Program-made: the position numbers and the translations under genes
In this document: positions 44,098-52,701 of the stretch, piece after piece
Layout: the number at the start of each line of letters is the position of its first letter
How positions within the stretch are numbered: the first letter of the stretch is position 1
Assembly (NCBI GenBank): GCA_038121105.1
Contig: JAYONB010000005.1
Span: forward strand, 124,001 to 188,000
Source of the DNA: CALJDF01 sp038121105
GTDB lineage: Bacteria; Pseudomonadota; Alphaproteobacteria; SHVP01
Reading direction: 5' to 3'
DNA length: 64,000 nucleotides
Notes under the pieces: generated by a model
Seen by the model: the letters and a program-made list of their open reading frames with translations, nothing else
Databases searched by the model: none
Told to the model about the DNA's origin: nothing

Positions 44098-45470
44098 TTC
44101 CGCGCCGCGGTTCGCAGCGGTTTGTCGACCGCGGCGAAGGTTGCTTCCAAGGAGGCGCGACTGGCCTGAAACCGTTTTAACTCGTCGCCCTCCAGCTTTT
44201 GTCCCGTGGGGAGCTTGAGGCTCAACGGGTTGATCTGAGCATTGTTGCGGAGGATCTCGTAATGCAGGTGTGGGCCAGTGGACCGTCCGGTCGTACCGAC
44301 ATACGCCACGATCTGGCCTTGCTTCACGCGGCTGCCGACCCCGATGCCCTTGGCGAAAGAGTTCAAGTGGGCGTAAGCGGATTTGTACGTGCTGTTGTGG
44401 CGAATACGAAGGTAGCGCCCATAGGACCCATTGGTCTTGGCATATTCGACCACGCCGTCGCCGGCCGCCATGATAGGTGTGCCGCGTGCCGCCGCAAAAT
44501 CGACACCGCGGTGCATGCGCGTGTATCCCAAAATCGGATGTTTGCGCTTACCGAAGCGTGAGGAAAGCCGCGCCCCGTTGACGGGGGTGCGTAGCAGCGC
44601 CTTACGAACGCTTTCGCCTTTTTCATTGAAATAGTCGACGGAGCCGTCGGCCAATTCGTGCCGAATCAGACGTAACTCGGTCCCGCTCAGCGTGAGCGAA
44701 GCCATCAATATGTCGCCGGTCCTGACGCGATTGCCGTCATTGTCGACTTTCGTTTCGAACATCACTTCGAAACGGTCGTTGCGCTGGATATCGCGCTGGA
44801 AGTCGACATCCCAGCTATAGGCCCGAATCAAGTCCATGATGAGCCGGTCAGGAACATCTTCGGCGGCCATCGCTTGAAAAAGACTGTCGCGGATCAGGCC
44901 CCTTGCACCGACAAGCGCCACGCTGAGAGGTTTCTCGATTGCTTCCGAAAAAAAGGTGTCGTCATCGAGCCGGTGCGCCGCAACACTCTTCACGGCATCC
45001 AATGGAATGACGACCGACAGCAAACTCGGTTTGCTGTTCCCATCCAAGGCTACACGAACGCGTTGGCCCGCAAGAAGTTTGCGTGGTTCGAAGACGTCCT
45101 CAAGCGACACGATCGCTTGGTGTGCCTCAACGCGTGGCACCCCGGCGCGAAGGAGCGTCTCCATGAGGTTGGAGCCGGGGCTAACTTTGGTTTCCCTAAT
45201 CGTCGCTTCGGTTCGGCCGCTATGATGACCCGATAGCTCGGAAAGACGGTGCGCGGTTTCGAACGGCAGGGCCTCGAGCCGCAGGGCCTCGGTTGGTATG
45301 AAATTCTGCTGGTTACGCGCCGACAGAATCCCCGGTTCAATGAGCGGAAGCGCGATCGAGCCGAAAACCGCACCGACCAAAACGCCCCAGACGAACATCC
45401 GACGGTTACCGTCGTCTGCAGATCGCGCGGCCTTTGAAGGCCGGGGAGATTTTGCGAATTTGTCGATCAT
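44094..45470 (-). CDS. M23-family (LytM) cell-wall metallopeptidase
   Basis: The 458-residue protein has a short cytoplasmic N-terminus, one membrane helix (about residues 28-50), a middle region with a LysM- or OapA-like fold (about residues 90-290), and a C-terminal M23 peptidase domain. The zinc ligands are present: HRGVD (His, Asp) and HLHYEI (His-x-His), and GTTGRSTGPHLHYEI is typical. It probably cleaves peptidoglycan cross-bridges in the periplasm. A candidate promoter with a perfect TTGACA lies upstream. Confidence 0.9.
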   Translation of the reverse strand: MIDKFAKSPRPSKAARSADDGNRRMFVWGVLVGAVFGSIALPLIEPGILSARNQQNFIPTEALRLEALPFETAHRLSELSGHHSGRTEATIRETKVSPGSNLMETLLRAGVPRVEAHQAIVSLEDVFEPRKLLAGQRVRVALDGNSKPSLLSVVIPLDAVKSVAAHRLDDDTFFSEAIEKPLSVALVGARGLIRDSLFQAMAAEDVPDRLIMDLIRAYSWDVDFQRDIQRNDRFEVMFETKVDNDGNRVRTGDILMASLTLSGTELRLIRHELADGSVDYFNEKGESVRKALLRTPVNGARLSSRFGKRKHPILGYTRMHRGVDFAAARGTPIMAAGDGVVEYAKTNGSYGRYLRIRHNSTYKSAYAHLNSFAKGIGVGSRVKQGQIVAYVGTTGRSTGPHLHYEILRNNAQINPLSLKLPTGQKLEGDELKRFQASRASLEATFAAVDKPLRTAARN

Positions 45471-45497
45471 TCCGACCCGGAGTTGTTGGCGATCGAC

Positions 45498-45526
45498 ACG
45501 ATGCGAATCGCAGCAGCCTATGTCAA
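45498..45526 (-). promoter_or_regulatory. Candidate promoter of the M23 peptidase gene
   Basis: Read on the minus strand, TTGACA (45526-45521) is followed by a 17-base spacer and CATCGT (45503-45498). The -35 box is perfect and the -10 box weak (3 of 6). The gene's ATG is 28 bases further. The rest of this 124-base gap holds an imperfect CCAGAC/GTCTGG repeat at 45559-45581. Confidence 0.4.
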
Positions 45527-45594
45527 CAAAAATTTCTTATGAATCAATGCTCTCTGACCCAGACTTAAGGTTTTGGTCTGGCCAGGGCGGCAGC

Positions 45595-47007
45595 CTAGTG
45601 GCGGTCCCGAGGGGGTGTATGGAGGGCGAAGGATTGGGTCTGATAGGTCCAGAAGTGCAGTTTTGGCGACCAGTGCGCGGCAGGAAGCCCAGCTTTGCGC
45701 CATAGGTGCTCGAGGAAAAGCGGACCATGCGGCACTTGTTGCCACACTTGCGGCAGGAAGGTTGCCCGCTTGTCGCCTTCGCGAACGATGAGGCCGTCGA
45801 TACCAGGCCGCAAGGCCGCTAAGAGCGCCCCCTTACTTGCCGCGGCGATCGGCGTTGGCGCACTCAGGACTGAAACCTCCAGGGCGTTGATTTGTGCAAA
45901 CTCTTCGGCATTCAGGGGCGGGAACCGGGGGTCGCGAAACGCCGCCGCGAAGGCGTTGTCCGCCACATCCACGACGAGCGGTCGCTGCGCGGTAAGCGAT
46001 CCGATGCACCCGCGCAGTCTGTTCTTGAGTTTCAAGGTGACGAACGACGCGCCAGGTTCTCCCAAGGGCGGGGCATAGCCGTCGGGATTGATGGATAGGG
46101 GATGACCGTTGGCGAGCCCGTGACGGATGGATTGCCCTGCAACGTGCAGAACGACCTCGCGCTCGCCGAGGGACAGACCTTGTGTGCCCGAGTCCTGAAA
46201 CCAGATCGACGCATATCCTACCACCCGATCCCTGTCGCCGGCGGTGTCGCCCGATGTTCGATGATCCAGCAAGTGTGCTTCCAGCCCCGCCGTCTTCGCA
46301 ACTTCGATCAATCCTTTTATCGGCAACCGACCGCAAGCCCCTTCGTCGGAGATGCCGTCGGCATTGAGTTTCGTGATCGCCTCCAGCGTGTCGTGGTCGA
46401 GTCTTTTGGCGGATTCGTCGTCGAGGTAATGGCTGAGATCTGAACTGACCACCACGAGTGTTCCGGGTTCGGCTGTCATCACCCTGATGACGTCGGCAAC
46501 TTGTTCTGGGGTTGCGGCGCCAACGATCAACGGGATCACCGTAAACGATTCAAGGCTGCGCTGCAGAAATGGAAGGTGCACTTCGATGCAATGCTCGGCT
46601 GCGTGGGCGTCATCGCGCACGGAGACACATTCCAGGGTGTCGAGCGCTGCAATCGCCTCGGTATCGACCGGCACCATCCCCAGTGGCGTTCTAAACGTCG
46701 CCGCGCTAGGGGCGGCGATACCCTGGAAGGCAACACGATGAGCCGGACCGAGGATCAGCACGCGCTGGAACTCGGAGCGAAACCGGGCCAGGGGTTGGTA
46801 GGCGCGCGCTGCCGTTTGTCCTGAGTAGATGAACCCGGCATGCGGGGCGACGATCGCAAATGGCGCTCGGCCGGGAGGACGCTGGCGTGCGTTGCGCGCC
46901 TCATCCATCATGCTGGCGATCAATGCGTCCAACTCGCGCCGATCGGCCGGGTAGAAAAGGCCAGCGACGGCGGCGGGCCGGGAACGACGGGCGTTTAATT
47001 CGCTCAT
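45595..47007 (-). CDS. Fused AmmeMemoRadiSam proteins B and A (Memo-AMMECR1)
   Basis: The 470-residue protein joins two conserved domains. Residues about 8-275 are a Memo domain, with the residues that match the metal site of human MEMO1: H56 (APHAGF), H90 (GPAH), H193 (SSDLSHY) and C225 (ACGRLPI). Residues about 279-470 are an AMMECR1 domain with its hallmark LRGCIGSL (331-338). The two are usually separate genes in the AmmeMemoRadiSam set, which also includes a radical SAM enzyme, found divergently 52 bases away. The biochemical role of the set is not established. Start at ATG 47005-47007. The third component is at 47060. Confidence 0.93.
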   Translation of the reverse strand: MSELNARRSRPAAVAGLFYPADRRELDALIASMMDEARNARQRPPGRAPFAIVAPHAGFIYSGQTAARAYQPLARFRSEFQRVLILGPAHRVAFQGIAAPSAATFRTPLGMVPVDTEAIAALDTLECVSVRDDAHAAEHCIEVHLPFLQRSLESFTVIPLIVGAATPEQVADVIRVMTAEPGTLVVVSSDLSHYLDDESAKRLDHDTLEAITKLNADGISDEGACGRLPIKGLIEVAKTAGLEAHLLDHRTSGDTAGDRDRVVGYASIWFQDSGTQGLSLGEREVVLHVAGQSIRHGLANGHPLSINPDGYAPPLGEPGASFVTLKLKNRLRGCIGSLTAQRPLVVDVADNAFAAAFRDPRFPPLNAEEFAQINALEVSVLSAPTPIAAASKGALLAALRPGIDGLIVREGDKRATFLPQVWQQVPHGPLFLEHLWRKAGLPAAHWSPKLHFWTYQTQSFALHTPPRDRH

Positions 47008-47013
47008 TGCGTC

Positions 47014-47032
47014 ACCATCTTACTAAGATGGT
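47014..47032. promoter_or_regulatory. 19-bp inverted repeat between the AmmeMemoRadiSam genes
   Basis: ACCATCTTA (47014-47022) and TAAGATGGT (47024-47032) are perfect 9-bp arms around a single C. It fills most of the 52-base gap between the divergent Memo-AMMECR1 and radical SAM genes. A TATTAT on the minus strand (47044-47039) is a candidate -10 box for the Memo gene. The symmetry and position point to an operator for one regulator controlling both genes. No regulator gene is adjacent. Confidence 0.65.
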
Positions 47033-47059
47033 ATCTCGATAATACGGCGGGAGGAACGA

Positions 47060-48243
<1,184 letters not shown>

Positions 48244-48247
<4 letters not shown>

Positions 48248-48915
48248 CCGTCCGCGTTTCGCAAAGACCCTTGCCAAGCCGTTTGCCGGGCTTCTTGGCG
48301 CTGCCGATAGGCTGCTTTGACCGCCTCGCGTCTTAGTCGCGCGTCGAGAACGCGTTCGCCATGCCACAGGGAATTCACTCGCTGCAAATATCGTTCGGAT
48401 ATTCCTGGGGTCGCCGAGTGATAGCGGCCGATCGCCCGGTTCCACGAATGTGTGGCGCGAAATAGATCCTTCAAAAAGGTCGCCGCATAGTCGGCGTTGG
48501 CAGCCGGATCGAAGGCTTCCGCAAGGCTTGAGAACGCATCGGGGTGGTAATGCAGATTGACCTGCATGCAGCCGACATCGATGTTGCGCACACCGCGGGC
48601 CTGTAACGTGCGGACCGCGGCAATCGCGGCTTTCTTGTCTGGGTAGTAGCGAGAGTCCGCACCGGACGTCACCGTCCAAGGCCAGGGGTAACTTCTGCGT
48701 TGGCCGGCGTGCCACCGCCCGCTTTCGGCCAAAGAGATGGCGGACAGCACGAGTTTGGGCAGCCGATGGCGTTTTTCGGCTTCGCGCGTTTGAGCCCGGC
48801 AAATCTGGCCGACTTCTGGCGCGAATGTGCTCTCGCTCGCAACCACAGGCGTGCCGGTGGCGAGCGCAAACCCAAGGACTGCAAGGAAAACTGGGATTAA
48901 GCGATGCGGCATCAT
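48244..48915 (-). CDS. Periplasmic lytic transglycosylase (SLT domain)
   Basis: The 223-residue protein begins with a signal peptide (MMPHRLIPVFLAVLGFALATG), so the ATG at 48913-48915 is preferred over an earlier one. The SLT-like domain has the catalytic Glu in AISLAESGRW, the VGCMQVNLHYHPDAF stretch (the usual GLMQ/GxMQIN motif) and ANADYAATFLKDL. It cleaves peptidoglycan glycan strands. The stop overlaps that of the convergent radical SAM gene by 4 bases. Confidence 0.85.
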
Positions 48916-49024
48916 CGGATTCTCCGTGACGAGGTACGAAGAAAAATGCGAACCGCGTGCCAACTAAGCTATGTGGCTAAAATGCCACTAGTGTCGCAAA
49001 TCTGCGGCAGTCCGGATTATTCGT

Positions 49025-49053
49025 TTGGGCCGTTTTACGAGTAGCCACTATAT
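49025..49053 (+). promoter_or_regulatory. Candidate promoter of the small RNA
   Basis: TTGGGC at 49025-49030 and CTATAT at 49048-49053 are separated by 17 bases. CTATAT is the usual alphaproteobacterial -10 box. The -10 sits inside the inverted repeat CCACTA-TATG-TAGTGG (49045-49060), and GCCACTA also occurs 60 bases upstream (48984-48990) in another repeat, GTGGC...GCCAC (48973-48988). These may be regulator sites. Confidence 0.5.
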
Positions 49054-49059
49054 GTAGTG

Positions 49060-49155
49060 GTGCGGCATCGCAGTCTCATGCCTTCGATGCCGAATACCCT
49101 TTCTGGGTATTTCCTCCCTAAACTCGGGCCCTCCTGAAAAGGTGGGCCCCTTTTT
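49060..49155 (+). ncRNA. Probable trans-acting small RNA of the alpha-r8 (MmgR) type
   Basis: The transcript is predicted to run from about 49060 to the terminator at 49155, about 95 nt; the 5' end is set by the promoter only. A hairpin of 7-bp arms (49093-49099 with 49105-49111, loop TTTCT) is followed by the unpaired motif TTTCCTCCCT (49110-49119) and a strong intrinsic terminator. From memory, alpha-r8 RNAs such as MmgR of Sinorhizobium have this plan and a fully conserved UUUCCUCCCU, which can pair with ribosome-binding sites. No open reading frame is supported. The family match is from motif and layout only. Confidence 0.6.
49126..49155 (+). terminator. Intrinsic terminator of the small RNA
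   Basis: GGGCCC (49126-49131) pairs with GGGCCC (49144-49149). After one T-T mismatch, CCT (49133-49135) pairs with AGG (49140-49142) around a GAAA loop. CTTTTT follows at 49150-49155. It is oriented rightward, and no plus-strand protein gene ends within 870 bases upstream, so it belongs to the small RNA. Confidence 0.8.
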
Positions 49156-49163
49156 CGTCACGG

Positions 49164-50075
49164 CTATTGCGCGGCATCGGCGTAAACCTGGGCCGGTGCA
49201 CGAAGCAGGCTGGGGTCGACGGCATTCAACCCCGCCATCAAATCGGCGAGGTTATCGATCAAGGCCGCCATTTTGGGCGCCCGCGAAATTGTCGCCTCGT
49301 CCATGTAAAGCCCCCGATTGATCTCGATCTGCACGGCATGAATGCCGGCGCTGGGCCTACCGTAATTCTGGGTGACGAAACCGCCGGCATAGGGGTCGTT
49401 GCGCGCGACCGAATAGCCCAGATCGTTCAAGCGGCGTTCCAAGAGGTCGACAATGGCAGGATCACAACTCGTGCCGAAGCGGTCGCCCAGGACGAAATCG
49501 CAGCGCCGTCGCCCAGTGTCGCCTTCGACCGCCGAGCCCATCGAAGGCATCGAATGACAGTCCACCAAGACGACGGCGCCGAACTGCGCGCGGGTGGCGA
49601 CGAGGAGCTGCTTGATCATGGCGTGATAGGGGAAATAGAGCCGATCGATTCGCTGCTCTACTTCGCGAAAATCGAGCTTCTTGCGGTAGATTTCCGCCCC
49701 GTTGCTGACCACGCGCGCAATCGTGCCGAGGCCAACCGACACGCGGGCGGAGCGAGAATTGACGAAACTGGGCAGCGAGCCCTTGAACATCGTCGGGTCG
49801 AGCTCATAAGGTTGGCGGTTTGGGTCGAGATAGGCGCGCGGGAACCGGGCTCGTATCAGCGGCGCTCCAAGCCTAGGCGCATCTTGGAAGAGCTCGTGTA
49901 CGAAACAATCCTCGGAGCGCCGAATCGCGGTGGCGTCGAGCCGCGATTGGGCCAGGAATTCGTCCGAATAGTCGTCGCCCGAATGCGGCGACGCGAACAC
50001 AAACGGCAAGGTTTGTGGGTTCGGCTTTGTCAGCACATAAGCCTCGTTTTCGAGGCTTTCGGGAGGTGCAGTCAT
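49164..50075 (-). CDS. N-formylglutamate amidohydrolase
   Basis: The 303-residue enzyme belongs to the N-formylglutamate amidohydrolase family, which releases formate and glutamate from N-formylglutamate, often at the end of histidine breakdown. Typical parts are FASPHSGDDYSDEFL near the N-terminus, the RAYLDPNR stretch, VLVDCHSMPSMGS and HAVQIEINRGLYMDE. No hut genes are nearby, so the setting does not prove histidine catabolism. Start at ATG 50073-50075. A second, more distant member is at 58199. Confidence 0.9.
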   Translation of the reverse strand: MTAPPESLENEAYVLTKPNPQTLPFVFASPHSGDDYSDEFLAQSRLDATAIRRSEDCFVHELFQDAPRLGAPLIRARFPRAYLDPNRQPYELDPTMFKGSLPSFVNSRSARVSVGLGTIARVVSNGAEIYRKKLDFREVEQRIDRLYFPYHAMIKQLLVATRAQFGAVVLVDCHSMPSMGSAVEGDTGRRRCDFVLGDRFGTSCDPAIVDLLERRLNDLGYSVARNDPYAGGFVTQNYGRPSAGIHAVQIEINRGLYMDEATISRAPKMAALIDNLADLMAGLNAVDPSLLRAPAQVYADAAQ

Positions 50076-50139
50076 CCGGGAAGACTAGCCTCTTTGAGCA
50101 CGTCAAGGCAGTTCAATTGAGGAATGCGACGCGCGGGGC

Positions 50140-50168
50140 TTGAAACCATCGGACAAATGCCGCTAAGA
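50140..50168 (+). promoter_or_regulatory. Candidate promoter of tRNA-Val
   Basis: TTGAAA (50140-50145), a 17-base spacer and CTAAGA (50163-50168) precede the tRNA by 12 bases. The -35 box is good and the -10 box only fair. Confidence 0.4.
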
Positions 50169-50180
50169 GTGGCGCCGCGC

Positions 50181-50255
50181 GGGCGCGTAGCTCAGTGGGA
50201 GAGCACTACGTTGACATCGTAGGGGTCGCTGGTTCAATCCCAGCCGCGCCCACCA
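50181..50255 (+). tRNA. tRNA-Val (anticodon GAC)
   Basis: A full cloverleaf is visible. The acceptor stem pairs GGGCGCG (50181-50187) with CGCGCCC (50245-50251). The anticodon stem CTACG/CGTAG encloses the loop TTGACAT with anticodon GAC (50213-50215), which reads GUC and GUU. The T arm contains GGTTCAATCC. CCA is encoded at 50253-50255, after discriminator A. The D arm has the usual TAGCTCAG. Confidence 0.97.
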
Positions 50256-50264
50256 CGCTTCAAA

Positions 50265-51239
50265 TTACCGAGACGACAGCTTGTGTTGGGCGGCATAGGT
50301 GTCGGTGGCCTTGATCAAAGCCTTGAGCGTGCCGGGTTCGCTATAGGCATGCCCGGCATCGTCGATGACGGCCAGCGTCGCTTTGGGCCAAACCCCGGCA
50401 AGATCCCACGCCGACTTGACGGGGCAAACCATGTCGTAGCGCCCCTGGACGATCGTGGCGGGAATGTCTCGGTACCGTCCCGCTTGTTCCAGCAGATACC
50501 CGTCGGTTTCGAAGAACCCTTTGTTCAGAAAGTAGTGGCACTCGATCCGGGCAAAGGCATCGGCAAAGGTGTCGTCTCCCGCTTGGCGGATTTTTGCCGG
50601 ATCGGCCAACAGCGTCGAGGTCGACCCCTCCCAAATGCTCCACGCCTTTGCCGCGCCCCGGCGTACTTCGGCGTCGGGACTGGTCAGCCGTTTGTAATAA
50701 GTGCTCACCATATCGCGCCGCTCTTCCGGTGGAATAGGGGCGAGATACGCCGCCCATTCCTCAGGGAAGAAACGGCCGGCCCCGTCTTGGTAGAACCAGT
50801 CGATCTCGTCCTGGCGCAACAGGAATATCCCCCGCAGCACCATTTCCGAGACATTGGCCGGATGGCGCACCGCGTAGGCGAGCGACAACGTGCTGCCCCA
50901 CGACCCGCCGAACAACAGCCACTGGTCGACCCCAAGGTGCTCGCGCAAACGCTCCATATCGGCGACAAGGTCCCAGGTCGTGTTCTCGCGTAGCTCGGCA
51001 TGGGGCGTGCTTTGCCCGCACCCTCTTTGATCGAATAGGACGATCCGATACCTTTCTGGATCGAACAGTTGCCGGTGCTCGGGTTCGATCCCGCCACCGG
51101 GACCACCATGGACGAAAAGCGCCGGCTTGCCGTCCGGATTGCCGCATTCCTCGAAGTAAACACGATGCAGATCGGACACCTGAAGATGACCCGTTCGATA
51201 AGGCTCAATCGGCGGATAGGGGGCTGGCTCGCGATGCAT
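50265..51239 (-). CDS. pip: Prolyl aminopeptidase (proline iminopeptidase)
   Basis: The 324-residue alpha/beta hydrolase removes N-terminal proline from peptides. It has the oxyanion-loop HGGPGGG, DQRGCGQSTPHA, the nucleophile elbow GGSWGSTLSLAY (Ser), and the catalytic Asp and His late in the sequence (RYDMVCP and DDAGHAYSEPG). The ATG at 51237-51239 is preferred over an earlier in-frame start because the family begins with this YPPIEPYRTGHL stretch. The gene runs toward tRNA-Val and is divergent from the DUF1491 gene. Confidence 0.95.
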   Translation of the reverse strand: MHREPAPYPPIEPYRTGHLQVSDLHRVYFEECGNPDGKPALFVHGGPGGGIEPEHRQLFDPERYRIVLFDQRGCGQSTPHAELRENTTWDLVADMERLREHLGVDQWLLFGGSWGSTLSLAYAVRHPANVSEMVLRGIFLLRQDEIDWFYQDGAGRFFPEEWAAYLAPIPPEERRDMVSTYYKRLTSPDAEVRRGAAKAWSIWEGSTSTLLADPAKIRQAGDDTFADAFARIECHYFLNKGFFETDGYLLEQAGRYRDIPATIVQGRYDMVCPVKSAWDLAGVWPKATLAVIDDAGHAYSEPGTLKALIKATDTYAAQHKLSSR

Positions 51240-51283
51240 CGAGGACGCGTACGCAGTCCGCGGACCGCTGTCAACGGCGCGCG

Positions 51284-51625
51284 GTGATGGCACCGCGGAT
51301 CAAAAGCGGTCTTTGGGTGCAGTCGCAAGTGCGCCTATGCGATATCCGGTTCCAGGGGATTGCCGTGTCGCATCGGGGCGATCCCGATGCCGGGGGCATT
51401 CTCCTCAAGCTACTGCGTAATGGGCAAATGTGTCTGCTGCTACGGCGCATCACGGCCGAAGACGGCGATCAAGCCTGGATGGTCGTCGGGGGCACCGAAG
51501 AAATCAGCGAAGAAGACGCGGCCGGCTATGTCGAACGCGAGATCAAATGGGATCGCGACCTATGGGTGGTCGAGATCGAAGACTATGATGAACGCTACGA
51601 GCTCGACGGGCCGGTGACCGTCTGA
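51284..51625 (+). CDS. DUF1491 family protein
   Basis: The 113-residue protein matches DUF1491, an alphaproteobacteria-specific family of unknown function: IKSGLWVQSQVRLCDIRFQG at the start, RGDPDAGGILLKLL, and the conserved ending VEREIKWDRDLWVVEIED. The frame starts at GTG 51284; the ATG at 51287 is equally good. The DUF72 gene follows 24 bases after the stop on the same strand. Confidence 0.88.
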   Translation: MMAPRIKSGLWVQSQVRLCDIRFQGIAVSHRGDPDAGGILLKLLRNGQMCLLLRRITAEDGDQAWMVVGGTEEISEEDAAGYVEREIKWDRDLWVVEIEDYDERYELDGPVTV

Positions 51626-51649
51626 CGCCCTTTTGCAAAAAGGACCGAG

Positions 51650-52369
51650 ATGGGCAAGCAGAAGATCGTTGCAGGGACCAGCGGTTTCGACAAACCGTGG
51701 AAAGGCACGTTCTACCCGGAAGACATCAAGAAGCCGGAAATGCTCGCGTACTACGCCGCGCGGCTGCCGACGGTCGAGATTAACAATACCTTTTATCGGC
51801 TGCCTAAACCGGAGGTGCTGGAGAACTGGTTCGACCAAACCCCTAAGGGATTCCAGTTCGCAATTAAGGCCTCGCGGCGCATCACTCATATCAAGCGCTT
51901 GAACGACGTCGAGGACGCAACCCAGTACCTGATGGAAACGACCGCGGGCCTGAAACAAAAACTCGGCCCGATCCTTTTTCAGCTGCCGCCGAACGCTAAG
52001 AAGAACACCGAGCGTCTCAAGACTTTCCTCGGCACGTTGCCGGTCGATCGCCGCGTGACGTTCGAATTTCGCCACCCCTCTTGGTTTGAGCCCGACGCGC
52101 TTGGCGCTTTGCGGGACCACGGGGCCGCGCTCTGCATCGCCGATACCGACGACGACCTTCACGTACCATTGGAATCGACGACGGATTGGGGCTACCTGCG
52201 ACTTCGCAAGGAGACCTATACCGCTAGGAGTCTTCAGAAGTGGGTCACGCAAATCACCGCGCAGCCCTAGCGCGATACCTACGTCTATTGCAAAGGCGAA
52301 GAAGCAGGGTATGGCCCACGCTGGGCCGCCCAATTGATGGCGCTCGGCGCGAAAAAAGACGGCAAATAG
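51650..52369 (+). pseudogene. DUF72 family protein gene, interrupted by an in-frame TAG
   Basis: The first 206 codons encode a DUF72 (YecE-like TIM-barrel) protein: GTSGFDKPWKGTFYP, INNTFYRLPKPEVLENW and the HPSW/DTDDD stretch are typical. The frame stops at TAG 52268-52270. The same frame goes on for 32 codons after it (RDTYVYCKGEEAGYGPRWAA, then a Lys-rich end) to a TAG at 52367-52369. That tail is the normal DUF72 C-terminus. The interrupted codon falls where relatives usually have Trp in QPW, so one G-to-A change (TGG to TAG) explains it. It could be a recent nonsense mutation or a sequencing error. The truncated product, if made, lacks the last barrel elements. Confidence 0.8.
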
Positions 52370-52426
52370 CCACCAATGCCGCGTATTGCGGAAAATGGCC
52401 GTAATTCGAGGGCGCGACGGCCCCGG

Positions 52427-52455
52427 TTGACTTGCCGCCGATCGGTCCATATTTT
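52427..52455 (+). promoter_or_regulatory. Promoter of rpmJ
   Basis: TTGACT (52427-52432), a 17-base spacer and TATTTT (52450-52455) form a near-consensus sigma-70 promoter. Transcription would begin near 52462, leaving a leader of about 23 nt before the rpmJ ATG. Confidence 0.6.
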
Positions 52456-52484
52456 GCGCGCCTCACGCTAAATGGACGGATGCT

Positions 52485-52610
52485 ATGAAGGTTCTAAGGT
52501 CACTGAAATCAGCGAAAACGCGCGACCGCGATAACCGCGTCGTTCGCCGCAAAGGCCGCATTTACGTCATCAACAAGCGCAAACCGCGATTCAAGGCGCG
52601 CCAAGGTTAA
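52485..52610 (+). CDS. rpmJ: 50S ribosomal protein L36 (cysteine-free form)
   Basis: This 41-residue very basic protein (MKVLRSLKSAKTRDRDN, then RVVRRKGRIYVINKRKPRFKARQG) is ribosomal protein L36 of the type lacking the zinc-binding Cys/His residues. It is longer than the 37-38-residue zinc form. A good promoter precedes it and a strong terminator follows, so it is a one-gene unit, as usual in alphaproteobacteria. Confidence 0.95.
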   Translation: MKVLRSLKSAKTRDRDNRVVRRKGRIYVINKRKPRFKARQG

Positions 52611-52632
52611 CCGCCGCCGACTCGCGAAAAAC

Positions 52633-52656
52633 AGGGCGCCAATAGGCGCCCTTTTT
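52633..52656 (+). terminator. Intrinsic terminator of rpmJ
   Basis: AGGGCGCC (52633-52640) and GGCGCCCT (52645-52652) form perfect 8-bp arms around AATA, followed by a T-run to 52656. It starts 23 bases after the rpmJ stop. The preceding AAAAA tract on the other side may let it also stop pyruvate kinase transcription from the opposite direction. Confidence 0.85.
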
Positions 52657-52701
52657 GTTTGCCCCTAGTAACGCGCCTCTCGGCGACCTGCAGCCCCATC
52701 G

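Noticed and set aside
45559..45581. CCAGAC/GTCTGG repeat as the terminator of the Memo-AMMECR1 gene
   Set aside because: The arms are only 6 bp with an 11-base loop, and no T-run follows in either direction.
50181..50255. tRNA-Val as an integration site for a mobile element
   Set aside because: No integrase, no repeat of the tRNA 3' end nearby, and ordinary genes on both sides.
52268..52270. TAG in the DUF72 gene as a pyrrolysine or programmed read-through codon
   Set aside because: No pyl genes or read-through context are visible, and the position matches a Trp codon differing by one base.
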